DNA of 64,000 nucleotides from Ptychodera flava (Eukaryota > Hemichordata > Enteropneusta > Ptychoderidae): NCBI RefSeq assembly GCF_041260155.1, contig NC_091941.1, positions 36,714,747 through 36,778,746 on the forward strand, in the 5' to 3' direction. The first letter of the stretch is position 1. Each line of letters begins with the position of its first letter. Both the position numbers and the translations under genes were made by a program. Shown here one piece after another: positions 14,001-23,859 of this stretch. Under the pieces are notes generated by a model. The model searched no databases and was not told the origin of the DNA. It saw only the letters and a list, made by a program, of their open reading frames with translations.

Positions 14001-14872
14001 TAATTGGAGACGTGCCATAAATGTTTCAGTACATGTCTTTGCAATTTAATAGATACAGAGGGGTTGTTAGTTTGAGTTTTCAAAGATTGTTGTAACTCCA
14101 AACTCCAAACGCAATAAACTAAACCTTTGTTTATAAGTATTGGATATTTCTTGGATCGGTCTGATATCTGAGAATTAAATTTACCAATAGGCTGTTGTTG
14201 GACGTTAGACATGTACTATATAAGCGAAGTTTTCCCATCTCCCTATATTCCCTGGTAAATCTTCCCTCTGTGCCTCGCCCTAATGCTAATGCCTTCGCTC
14301 CATTACAAAAATCAACACTGACGTCTCTTTGCCGAATACTAATCGGAGAACAACTATATGGTACTTCCTGGCCGCCCATCGGGGCTATTTCAGGCTGCCT
14401 GCCGAGTAGTAGAATAAAATATTTTTTTCCTGCTGTTGAGGAAAGACGCATCTCTGCCTGAAAAATCCCTTGCGAACAGCTTTGTTGCTGTCCCTGCAGG
14501 ACTCCCCTCACAAACTAGAAATCTTGGAAAAAGGCAAAGAAATGTTTATTTGATACCCACACGATATGAATAACAAAAAGTATGTAATTTGACGATTTGA
14601 TGGCCCAGATAATTGCAACAAACCGTTGACCTTGTCATCTACCTCAATGTTCGATGACTTTTTAGCGACCTGAAGACTCCGATTGCTTGAAGAGAGCACT
14701 GTGTAGCGCGGAGACTCACCTTGTAACGCGGCCATCAACTTCTGAGCAGATCTGATCGCACGTGGCCTGAAGTGAAGAATGAACGCATAGAAGGCCTTAG
14801 CTTTGTAGAGGAGTGGAAAGAAAGAAATTAAGACAAGGCAGGACCAACAACAGAAACAAGCTGATGACATAC
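105..14872 (-). CDS. TRPC-type cation channel gene, 3' part beyond window edge
   Basis: Likely a plasma-membrane TRPC cation channel subunit. Exons on the minus strand, in transcription order: 14720-14872, 12180-12353, 10441-10629, 9557-9687, 9137-9268, 8004-8180, 7412-7630, 6790-7028, 6278-6438, 1702-1877 and 105-385. Every junction is GT-AG and all phases agree, giving about 677 residues. The parts follow TRPC order: ankyrin repeats (GRTALRIAIENGHIG, HGVEIGDCLLYAV, NNLDIVRLLDHHGA), linker helices (IEHEFRKEY; FVAHPHCQQFL, close to the family FVAHPNCQQ), a pre-S1 elbow, S1 with VKFLMHTSSYMTF, S2, S3 with DPWNLVDF, S4 with YACANIISIIRF, the GPLQIS linker, and S5. GPLQIS and LAFALGMTQIY resemble the TRPC1/4/5 side more than TRPC3/6/7, but the channel is divergent. 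Pore, S6, TRP box and C-terminus lie beyond position 1. The start codon was not found. The core from 10629 down is near certain; attachment of the first two exons is less sure. Confidence 0.85.
386..1701 (-). other. TRPC intron, no other feature
   Basis: Intron between the S3 and S4-S5 exons. Its donor is GTGAGT just below 1702 and its acceptor AAACAG just above 385. It is AT-rich, with a (CA)n run near 1412-1432. No further exon or mobile element was recognised. Confidence 0.6.
2529..3187. repeat. Long palindrome (foldback element), centre about 2850
   Basis: The two halves are inverted copies. The centre is TACACATAATGTGTA, flanked by near-perfect arms (GACAGCCGAGCGGCCACAG on the right). 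Beyond that the arms continue with more divergence: ATGCATGTTTCAACATTAA occurs twice in the right half, and its complement occurs twice in the left half. Each arm is therefore about 320 bp and is built from two related sub-units. There is no coding capacity. It lies in the TRPC intron 1878-6277. Confidence 0.8.
3310..3497. repeat. Palindrome, centre about 3410
   Basis: Arms of about 90 bp meet at GGCCTACGGCC. The inner 40 bp match almost perfectly (TGTGTTACCAGAAACACATC on the left and its complement on the right). The outer part from CTATCGCCTGG to CCAGGCAATAG is also inverted but more diverged. The right arm is repeated at about 4962 as the start of the second copy of the tandem duplication. 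Confidence 0.75.
3530..3767. mobile_element. Palindromic insert present in only one copy of the duplication
   Basis: The segment contains arms of about 65 bp meeting at GGCCGCAGGCC near 3602 (left arm CTTCTGGTATATAAAGTCGA, right arm its complement). It interrupts the sequence that runs uninterrupted at about 5065 in the downstream copy of the local tandem duplication. It therefore behaves as a presence/absence insert of about 238 bp. No transposase is encoded; a small foldback non-autonomous element is the simplest reading. Confidence 0.65.
4330..4692 (+). mobile_element. TTAA-flanked inverted-repeat element, copy 1
   Basis: The left end is TTAAGGTAGAACGCACCTCG. The right end reads CGAGGTGCAT, a 7-base spacer with a small insertion, then TACCTTAA, so the ends are inverted repeats carrying TTAA at both borders. 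It is about 360 bp with no ORF. TTAA borders are typical of piggyBac-type target sites, but the element's own terminal bases are not a clear piggyBac match. It was duplicated along with its surroundings. Confidence 0.7.
5632..5990 (+). mobile_element. TTAA-flanked inverted-repeat element, copy 2
   Basis: Nearly identical to the copy at 4330-4692 because it lies in the second copy of the tandem duplication. The ends are ATTAAGGTAGAACGC and CTACTACCTTAA. It does not represent an independent insertion. Confidence 0.7.
7029..10440 (-). other. TRPC introns between the ankyrin and linker exons
   Basis: This stretch alternates exons 7412-7630, 8004-8180, 9137-9268 and 9557-9687 with introns. The introns hold TTTCTATTTCTATTTCTATT-type repeats near 7860, a large (AT)n/(GT)n microsatellite at 8500-8628, and AT-rich sequence. 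No other gene or mobile element was recognised. Confidence 0.6.
8500..8628. repeat. (AT)n then (GT)n microsatellite
   Basis: About 38 AT units are followed within 15 bp by about 19 GT units. ORFs reading Tyr-Ile and Thr-His through it are artefacts of the repeat. Confidence 0.95.
10630..12179 (-). other. TRPC intron with a (GAT)n tract
   Basis: Intron between the first ankyrin exon and the acidic-tail exon. It contains an uninterrupted (GAT)n run at about 11028-11076. Around 11090-11400 several diverged GTTCACACT-type motifs occur in both orientations, hinting at an old inverted-repeat element whose ends could not be fixed. Nothing else was seen. Confidence 0.5.
12356..13145 (-). mobile_element. 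5'-truncated LINE (CR1/L2-like) with (ATTGT)n tail
   Basis: On the minus strand a fragment ORF ends at 12521. It contains the C-terminal part of a non-LTR retrotransposon reverse transcriptase: LNIDKTKDL, KYNYLGSILDNKLRW, QQRLFFLRKLNFF, LFYRSCIESVLSF, ICWFGNL and LPSRRRYR, all in the order usual for CR1/L2-type LINEs. About 130 bp of 3' UTR follow and end in six ATTGT units at 12357-12386. Endonuclease and most of the RT are missing, a typical 5' truncation. The tail abuts the exon at 12353. Clade assignment is approximate. Confidence 0.85.
13146..14719 (-). other. Intron between the two 5' TRPC-region exons, upstream of the LINE
   Basis: There is a C-run at 13190-13202. A somewhat GC-richer stretch at about 14200-14510 is open on both strands but has no recognisable protein or splice context; it may be a decayed repeat. 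No other feature was supported. Confidence 0.4.
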
Positions 14873-17800
14873 CTGTCGCAGTAAAATAAAAAATAACAAC
14901 AGAGAGATGTTCTTCAACCAAATCGGCCGATGAAATAGAATCCACCCCATGTTGAAAAGGTGAGACTACGCAGGCTCAATGTTACGAAATGTGGTTTGGT
15001 TCAATAATACTAATGTTGCGTTTATCAAGTTCCTAGATAAATAGAACAATAAATCATTACTGTAATCAGGACGCAACCAATAGTAGTCGTCATTCGATTT
15101 TGTTTACTTACTTAGATACATGGGCTGTGTGCCAAGACATTGTACGAACAACACACATTTCTTGGATTCTCGAATTTAAATCAGAGATAGGCAAGAAGGT
15201 ACCAAAAGGGCGTTTTCTTTTATTCATTATATCACTCATTAACTAAACAACGGACAGCTTCTTGACCAATGTAGAGGAAAGCAAAGTTAAGTCCGAAGAC
15301 CTTGTGTTTGCTGGAACGTTAGCTATTGTGGCATGTTGCTCCTTCGGAACGGTATCTATGAGACTTAAAAACTTTGATCTCCAGCGTCACGTTAAAAAAC
15401 GACTTACTACTAACAGTTCAAATGAACACTGCATTAGTTTCACTCATACAGCCTGAGCTCAAACAGAGGGTCGCCACCCGCTGTCGTGATAGCAATGTTT
15501 GACCAAGGTTCAACTGATAAAACTGAGTATAACTTTATTTACTCTCAAGCATTACTGCATGGCGGTATTTGTCAAAGTAAATGTAAGGGAACAGGTACAA
15601 CTAACGGGTAGGGGCGAAGAAAACTGGGTTTCTGGAGATGAGTTGAAAAGTAAGGGACCTCAAGGTTATAGGCGAGACTAAGTTGGACAGAAAACAGTTC
15701 TTTTATATACCTATATTTTCTCAGGTTATCAATAAGTTATTATTATCATAATTATTTACTTCATCTTTGCATGATTCCTATTCATGAAAATCTACAGGAT
15801 TTTTTTGAATCCACAGTTTGATTAAAATGGCCGCGGCAGCAAAAATATTCACCGACTCAGGACTGAATTGATATCGCCCCTGTCACTAATTTCCGAACAC
15901 TGGTACACAAGACAACATTATTTGAACCCATTCGGTCAAACGTTTAACTTAGTGCTACTGCCCCTATGAGTATTCCACGGTAGAGTATGGATTTGAATTT
16001 AAATAATAGCTACATACCGAACGTTTTATCATACAAGGTAGTCACATTGTAGACGCCTTACGAAGACAACCATCAAAGCTATTTGTGCACAAATCTTTCT
16101 TGAATTATGGTGTCTCTTGAGAACTACATGTAAATTAGCCCTCATTGTTTATTTACTTTTATGTGCATCCATTCTTGCAGAGTTTTTACAGGACTTCAGT
16201 GTATTCTCCGTAGAAAATAAGCCCACAATCAAAAGTGACATCGAGATTAATGATACCATTTCTACGTACAGTGCCCAAAAGAAAATATGCACAGCTGTAT
16301 TTACGATCTATGCTTCCCCTCTTCAATCAGAGGTAAATAAACAATGAATCTACCTCTTCAGAATCTTTTTTTATCCGAATAGTTTAATATGACGCAGCTG
16401 GTAATCCATTCATCATTTTTCCAACAAATATGTCTCTTTTGATTCTACCATCACCAACACCCCTTATATATATGCTGTATATTTCAAACACCCATTCACT
16501 ATGGAGTATAGTACCTATGTCGCATTTATGAAATTACATTGCATGACATCGAAGTTACTATAAAGATTACAGCTTGTCTCTTTCTTGTGTGTTTTGACAG
16601 TTACCATGAGCTCGTCAAGTACGGTATATCTGCCAGACACATACTAGACGGTACCAGTAACATGTGCCTTCAAAATATCACCATTTATCGGTGAGGCAAA
16701 TGGATTGAACTCTATATATCTTACTCTCTCAGCCCTATTTTAAGCTCTGTACATTTTCTGTCGGCATCTTTTGGCGAGTGTTAGCTTTAAGAGAACACGT
16801 GAATGTTTTTGAATTTGGATCAGTACTTTTGCCGCTTTTTAAGGAATCTGGCATTGACTTTGAAATGCGTACAGTGTCACATAGGAGGAGATATTGTCAA
16901 AAGAAGTGTTTCGACGTTCAAAGAAAAGTGTCTTCATGATATTGTTTTTAACCAATCATTTTTGCGAAAGATATGTTTAATAATGACACGTTTAAAAATC
17001 CAGTCCAGTCTAGGTCACTGGAATTGTCCACTAAGTGTAAGTTGTTATCAACTATTGGTTTTGTTCGGGACGTCATGTCGTTTTCTTCATATCAATGATT
17101 TATTCAAGGATACTATATGGCACTGGTATAAATAAGAAAAGTAGTTTGCCGCCAACACCTCAGAACGATATTGATGCCATCGGGTTTTTATTTGAAAACC
17201 TGAACATTTTCCTACGTATTAATACACCATGCATTGCAGACGTTCTGAATGATTCAATTTTACATTCTTAAATATTTTTCTCTGGGTTCCCGGTAATCTG
17301 ATAGCAGGACAATCGGGTTGGCATGTTTTAAAAGTTACCCTGGCATGAAAACAGCTTGTTTATGGGACAATCGGGGCACACAGAGGATGCGTTAACAGTA
17401 CCCCGTAGACTTAAATATTATCACCTCCTGAAAAAATAATGACATACGAGCGGTGATTCTTTTTGAGGGACAATGCCGACACTTGACTCGAGCCGAAATT
17501 CTGTACGCGACACCCAGTGCTCAGTGAAGGAGGAGACTGAGATATTAATCCTCCCCTATCCGTTTCAGATACATACAACAGTACTTTATTTGTACCGTCT
17601 ATTCTGACGTGCAGAGTTAGAACTGTGCTGAATGCAATATAGTGACTCTCGCGTATATAGGTTTACCTTTTGATACATTGAACTGTGATTGGTTGATAGG
17701 TTGATGATGAAAAACCATTCTGTACTCAACGTACACTCATCGTACAATTTCGTGGACACCATTCTCTGAAGGCAAGTCACGATATCGGTGATAAATCTTC

Positions 17801-20800
17801 GACAATGTGTTCAGCGTAAGTGATTCCTCACTATTAAGGTAGCGACATGAAATAGACACTTTATGATTTTTATTTTTATTTCAGTTATAGAAAACCCAAA
17901 CCCCAATAAAGGATATATTTTCTGAAAGCCCTGATATTGGAAAATCCGACCACAGACATTATTTATATAATAGTCACGTGACAAGCGTTTTGCTGAACCT
18001 TCCAAAAATCAGTTTTTCCTCCTAAACACGCTGCAAGATTTCCGGTTGAAATTTATGCATTTAACACTGGACTTGTTATTAAAATTTTGCTGTGATTGTT
18101 ATCTTTAATATGCTTCATCTTCAGTATCTAATCTCCGGACTGTAAAATAGCGTGACACAGCCAATCTCCTTTCTGCCGTATCGAAAAATTCCCCTACTAT
18201 CGGTCACCTCGGTCACAGATGACACACATATCTTCGTTTACATTTTCTACACTCACTGTACAGTATGTGCATGTGTAGATGGAACTTTCAAACTTGTTCA
18301 AGTTACAGTTTTCCAAACTATTACCTTGTCGGGTAACTTTCTAAAACAGTTATAACCTATAACTCTCTCTTTGCATATACTGTATCGGGGCCGATGACGC
18401 GTACAGCGTGAGTGAACGTTGACGAATCACGACGGAAATTTTGGATTACGTGTTTTACCGTGGCAGCAGATTTTGCCATAACTCCATCTTACTATAAGTA
18501 CAAGAAATTCTTGATTTGACAACATGAAGATGTCAAACATGTGCGGGATCTCATTTAACACGTGTGAATATGTAGAGAAATATCATAAAAGTGAATAAGC
18601 TTATGCGATGGTTTGGCTTTCGCGATTTTGAAAAAATTGTGGTCAAAGAAACTATCTCCGAGTTATATAGATATTAACAATCGTCATGACAAAACTAATA
18701 CCATAACGTTTAATGCATAAAGAATATCAAGAATTAATCGCCGATTATAGAGGATGCCGAGGCAGAGGATTAAATTACTTGAGACGTTATCAAATATTGG
18801 AAACGATGGTCAACTAATAAAATAAAACAACGCATGTTCACTTTAAAGTGTATGTGTAAATGTATGCGTAAATTCAAATTAATCTTTATCTACTTTCAAC
18901 GATAATGCTCTGCAGTTTTACACTGTCTAGATATATAATATTAATTCGTTTTTATGTTTTCTATCAACAGATAGGCCACTTCTTGAGTACTATTATCTTC
19001 TTATTGTCATTTCATATAGACGATGGAAGTGTTAGAATGAACTGATTATCTTTGGCGTAAGGAAGAACTTCAAGTCACTGCTTGGATACAGAAATAAAAA
19101 AACAATTTCAAATTTCCATTGTCAACATCATATGTCGGCAGAAATCGTGGTACTTTCTGTCGAGCGGTGTATAATTTAGAATTTCCATCGTTTCAAAATT
19201 TGAACTCATGGCGGATATTGACCGCCTAATCTCAATCAAAGGTAATCATGGTAATAGCCAGCCCTGGAACAGAATTTGTTAATTAGACGAAATACATTTA
19301 TCATATTCAAGTTGTTAATTGGACGAAACATCATATGGCACATCAACACTATAAAAGATGATCATTATAGTTTGATGTAAAATTTGATATGCCATAATAC
19401 ACCAGTATCGGTCACGCATCTTCGGAATCTAATATTAGGTTCATTGACTTTGTGATATGACGTTTTTGTGAAAAGTGAAGTATTGTTCGGGGTATAGAGA
19501 GAGCCATGATGAAAAAAGAAATGACATGTTTTTCAAATATAGAAGAGAAACCATCCTCCCAGAATGTAGCTTTGTTGGGCCATCGAAGTAACTGAGTATT
19601 GCCATGGCAAAAACTTGAAGAACACAGTCTTCTTTCAACTGTACATGTGCAAACACTAATATTTATAATGTAATATATGTGGATGCATGTGTAAGTGTAT
19701 GTACGTACATGATGTATATGTATACTGTATATATACATATATGTGTATGTGCATTGTGTGTGCGTATGCGTGTGCATATCTAAATGTGTATTTAACTGAA
19801 ACTGTGCAACAAACTAAAAAAATAACCTTGACTTTGCCGTCATCAACGTCCAAGATCAAACAACTTAAAAGATTGATCTAATCACTAATCCACAATACCA
19901 GAACATGTATTAACTATACTTATTTTTTGAAGAGGCAAGACATCATAAAACGCGTTCTCCTGAGAACGACTCGTCTCACCAGAGATCGTCTCATCAGAGA
20001 TCTTCGTCCTGGGAATGTGACAAGCTCCAACCATATAATATGGTAAGTGTTATATTAGACAAGATTAATTTTTTAAAATTCTTTCGAAACATTAGACACC
20101 CTCTTTAATTCTCGCGACCGTATCACCGATACTTATTTAGAACTTTCTCGAATCGACCATATTGTTTCGTGTTCTTTGCTGGTCTTTCGGTTCTATCTGT
20201 GTTTTGGTTTTTCGATTATGTATAAAATTCAGAGCTGTGGCAAGAAAAATGATATTGAAATCGAAGTGGTTGATTTTTTAAGACGGTGACTGTGAAAAAA
20301 TACGCTATGCTTACGCAATATTAATGTAATCAGCCAGCTTGCCACGATTTCTTTATTCAGTCACGTACAATATAAAAAATCTATTAAAATAAGAAAATGC
20401 ACATTCAGAACTACGGAATCAGCATAAAGTAAGCGTCTAGTGTCAACATCCACGGCGGGTAAAAACGGTTGTCTAGCCCAACCCCTTACTACCTCTTCAT
20501 AAAATGGATCACCACAGCTAATGTCGTATGGCGACAACTACTTCGGAAATAGATGTACAGTTTGTTCAATTTGCAAAGTAGATTTATAATAATAATATTG
20601 GGTTCTTATATAGCGCACATATCCACAAGTACATGTGATCAAGGCGCTTTACAATTATTATTACCCCTGGTCACTGGACCTAATATGATACCACTCAACT
20701 CCCTGGGAAGCAAACAACAGCTCACATGTGCAGCCAATAAGCGCAGCAGAGCTAAACGCACACATAACAACCTCTGTCCTACCAGGTACCCATCACTCCT

Positions 20801-21477
20801 GGGTGGGGAGAAACAATGAGGAATAAAGTGCCTTGCTCAAGGACACAACACCACAGCCATGCCGGGGCTTGAAACTCGCTATCCTTGATCGTGAGTCCAC
20901 TGCTCTAGCCACTGGCCCATGATGCCTCCACATTTCCAGATTTCCCTGGTAATAACGCATTGGCAAGAAATTATGCTACATTTAAATTTAATTAATAATT
21001 GTTTGCAAATTAAATGCTCTGATTTGTCTCAGGTAACAAAAATGTCACGAAAATATAAATACTATGCACAGTACTACTCGTTTCTATAGCTTTGCAGTAC
21101 AATTCTTCTCACCACATACACATATTTTATAGCACACTAGATCCGACTATGTTTGTATATCTCCTGACATTATTGAAACACTTCGGCAACAAATAATGGA
21201 TTGATTGGTTGATCATGAAATTTTTGAAATTGGAAAATTAAATATATTTTAATGGGCATTCGATATCCTCTCCGATTCTTGAATAACGATTTTAAACTAA
21301 AAATAACAGTTGCTCCGTTATAAGTGTAGTAATTGCATGTAATAAAACACGGCGATCATGTCTCCTCGACCAAAATTCTTCCGGAATTTCCAGTTAATCA
21401 TGTTAATCGATGGTAATTGTGTAGAATGGCGACCATGAAATCAGTTTTTTTCTGATTATATCGTCACAAGACGTGCC
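14873..21477. other. Gene-poor interval
   Basis: About 6.6 kb without a recognised gene, apart from the SINE at 20587-20932. A first exon for the upstream TRPC-region gene was sought here (an ATG, then a phase-1 donor on the minus strand) and not found. There is low-complexity GTATGT/ATGTAC-rich sequence near 19670-19790. Short ORFs lack splice-site, homology or composition support. Confidence 0.5.
20587..20932 (-). mobile_element. tRNA-derived SINE
   Basis: On the minus strand the head carries a pol III A box (TGGCTAGAGCAGTGG, plus-strand 20897-20911) and a B box (GTTTCAAGCCCC, 20864-20875) with tRNA-like spacing. A central region follows and includes the complement of AAGGCGCTTTACAATTATTA. 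The 3' end is a (TTA)n tail at 20587-20599. The layout is that of a tRNA-derived SINE common in marine invertebrates. No flanking target repeat was fixed. Confidence 0.75.
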
Positions 21478-21484
21478 TATAAAG
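21478..21484 (+). promoter_or_regulatory. TATA box of the secreted Cys-rich gene
   Basis: TATAAAG lies 64 bp before the ATG at 21542. Transcription would be expected to start near 21508, leaving a leader of about 34 nt. This is placement by motif and distance only. Confidence 0.5.
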
Positions 21485-21541
21485 ACACATCTATTGAAAA
21501 TTGACATCTCCCTTCCCTGGTACGGCGCTAACAGAGACAAC

Positions 21542-23818
21542 ATGACTGGCCTTATAACACCCTTGATTGTATTTTCCCTCATGACCGCTGGGACATTTGC
21601 TGTGAGTATTCAAATCGTCTGTTTTTGCCGTGCCCTGTCGTTTATCCAGTACATGCCTTTGTTGCCTTAACCAATGCAGACATGTTTATTTGATCATATT
21701 AATCTAATTCATATTTTATCGGATTACTCTACAGCCATATTTTGTATGTCACATCACACTTCCTGACATATGCAAAACACAATGTATTTTGCAAAATTTC
21801 TATCTTTCTATTCAACACGTCTTGTCAATTGCCTATCAAGCCAACTTCACATTTTGATTTCTCAGTCTGTTGAAACGTGATTTCAAATTGAATTTTGTCA
21901 GGGACGGCTCGCGGTCACTGAATCCGATGTCACACAGGCATTCAACAGACTCAGTAATGGAGAATTAGGTGAGTGAGTTTCCCGTCAGATTATAGAGGTG
22001 GTGATGCCAATGATGCCAATAACGTAAATGATGAACGTACTAGTCTTGCTGTGCCCTATTGTCGAATAGAATTATCTATTAGTTGATAAACACTCGAATC
22101 AATCCTTTTTTTCGATCTATGGTCTGCTTCCTGCGTTCATTTTACTGTCTTGACGGTATGAAATACTGATCCCATTCTCCCGGCACAATCTCAAATACTG
22201 CAGGTTCAGTCAATTTGTCGCAAGGTTTCCTTTGATGTTAGCTTGTTTGTTTGTTTGTTTGCTTTATTTTAAATTTTACAGAATTATGTCCAAATACTGC
22301 TGAAATATTTTGCCCTGTAACCGAGGGCAAAGAAGGCTGTACGGCTGGGTGTAAGCCCATTCAGGCATGTTCCGATCTGTTTTGTGATCAATGCCGATCC
22401 ACTGACCCCTTCAAAGCGCAGGAGGAATGCAATGGCGGCTTGCTCATACTAGACGTATTGAACAAAGGTAAGTTACGCACGACAGACTTTCAGTCAATAT
22501 TTGATATCTGAAAAAGACTATGGTTTGACTGTTTTCACAATCGTTATCATTACATTTTCTCAAATGATGATCATGGCATATATTACTGATTCACAGACCT
22601 TTTTCTTCGTGGTTTAAAAATTATTATCGATACGAGAACAACCTCGAAAGAGAAACATCTTGGTACGTGCATCAAGGAAAGAAAATAGTTAACTTGAAAC
22701 AAATGTAGTTATTATATTCTATGTGTATCCAACGTCTCACGCTATGTCGTTTTTGAATGGTCGCCGATGACACAGCTAGCAAATTGCTAAGCCACCACTT
22801 GCCTAGAATTTGCCCTGAAGGACTCATTGGTCAGCTGGCATTAGTCCGCTGGCATTGGTCCGCTGGCATTGGTCCGCTGGCATTAGTCCGCTGACATTGG
22901 TCCGCTGGCATTGGTCCGCTGGCATTAGTCCGCTGGTATTGGTCCGCTGACATTGGTCCGCTGGCATTAGTCCGCTGGCATTGGTCCACTGGCATTGGTC
23001 CGCTGGCATTGGTCCGCTGGCATTGGTCCGCTGGCATTGGTCCGCTGGCATTGGTCCGCTGGCATTGGTCCGCTGGCATTAGTCCGCTGGCATTAGTCCG
23101 CTGGCATTGGTCTGCTGGCATTGGTCCGCTGGCATTGGTCCGCTGGCATTGGTCCGCTGGCATTAGTCCACTGGCATTGGTCCGCTGGCATTGGTCCGCT
23201 GGCATTGGTCCGCTGGCATTGGTCCGCTGGCATTGGTCCGCTGGCATTGGTCCGCTGGCATTGGTCCGCTGGCATTGGTCCGCTGGCATTGGTCCGCTGA
23301 CACTGGTCCGCTGGCATTGGTCCGCTGGCATTGGTCCGCTGGCATTGGTCCGCTGGCATTGGTCCGCTGGCATTGGTCCGCTGGCATTGGTCCGCTGGCA
23401 TTGGTCCGCTGGCATTGGTCCGCTGGCATTGGTCCGCTGGCATTAGTCCGCTGGCACTGGCATTCTTTGAAGACCAAGATGACGGGAGAACCTTCTATTT
23501 TTATTACATTTAATCATATAACCCCGGTTTCTTTTGAGTGTTTGATTTCATCGAATAGCAGGGATAATTGAAATGACATCATATCAATATCCTATTTCAG
23601 GAGCTGTTGATTTTGGAAAGGGCAGTCTTTCAAACCAACTAGACGTCACGTTATATTTGAAAATGATGGGTCAAGAATGTAAGTCCCTCTTCACCTTCAT
23701 TAACTTAGAATTTTGATGTTATGCTGCAAATATTGCTTTAATGGCGGAGGATCGTTGATACTCATTCCTCTTTTCATTCAAACGAACCATACGATCAATA
23801 ACACTGTTTGTGAACAAT

Positions 23819-23859
<41 letters not shown>

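Larger units (their letters stand above)
12180..14872 (-). other. Two 5' exons encoding a two-hydrophobic-segment module (CD225-like?) ahead of the TRPC ankyrins
   Basis: Exon 14720-14872 encodes MSSACFCCWSCLVLISFF followed by a basic loop and RSAQKLMAAL. Exon 12180-12353 encodes GLCLLAATLLLLGLLIRV followed by an acidic, Ser-rich cytosolic-type tail. The order (a CCW-type half-hydrophobic segment, a K/R loop with Ala and Ser, then a membrane helix) recalls CD225/dispanin proteins such as IFITM and PRRT, though spacing is not exact and the match is weak. The first exon ends in phase 1 (G) and the second starts with GC; the second ends in G and the first ankyrin exon (10629) starts with AT. Both joins preserve frame. 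If the splice at 12180 is not used, the frame runs about ten codons into the intron and stops, so a short stand-alone membrane protein is the alternative. No ATG with a matching phase-1 donor was found upstream. Confidence 0.5.

Noticed and set aside
14131-14511. ORFs on both strands in a GC-richer patch
   Set aside because: The patch is inside an intron of the TRPC-region gene. Neither frame resembles a known protein; it may be a decayed repeat but ends could not be defined.
15103-15150. Candidate first exon for the TRPC-region gene (ATG followed by GTAAGT on the minus strand)
   Set aside because: The donor phase is 2, whereas the next exon at 14872 requires phase 1.
16117-16347. Plus-strand ORF resembling a signal peptide followed by a short protein
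   Set aside because: It begins with TTG, has no in-frame ATG before the hydrophobic stretch, and has no splice or paralogue support.
22832-23460. CRISPR-like regular repeat
   Set aside because: The repeats are contiguous with no unique spacers, and the context is an animal intron.
22824-23571. Overlapping long ORFs on both strands (up to 194 codons)
   Set aside because: All are translations of the 14-bp minisatellite; the repeat has no stop in these frames and the region lies in an intron.
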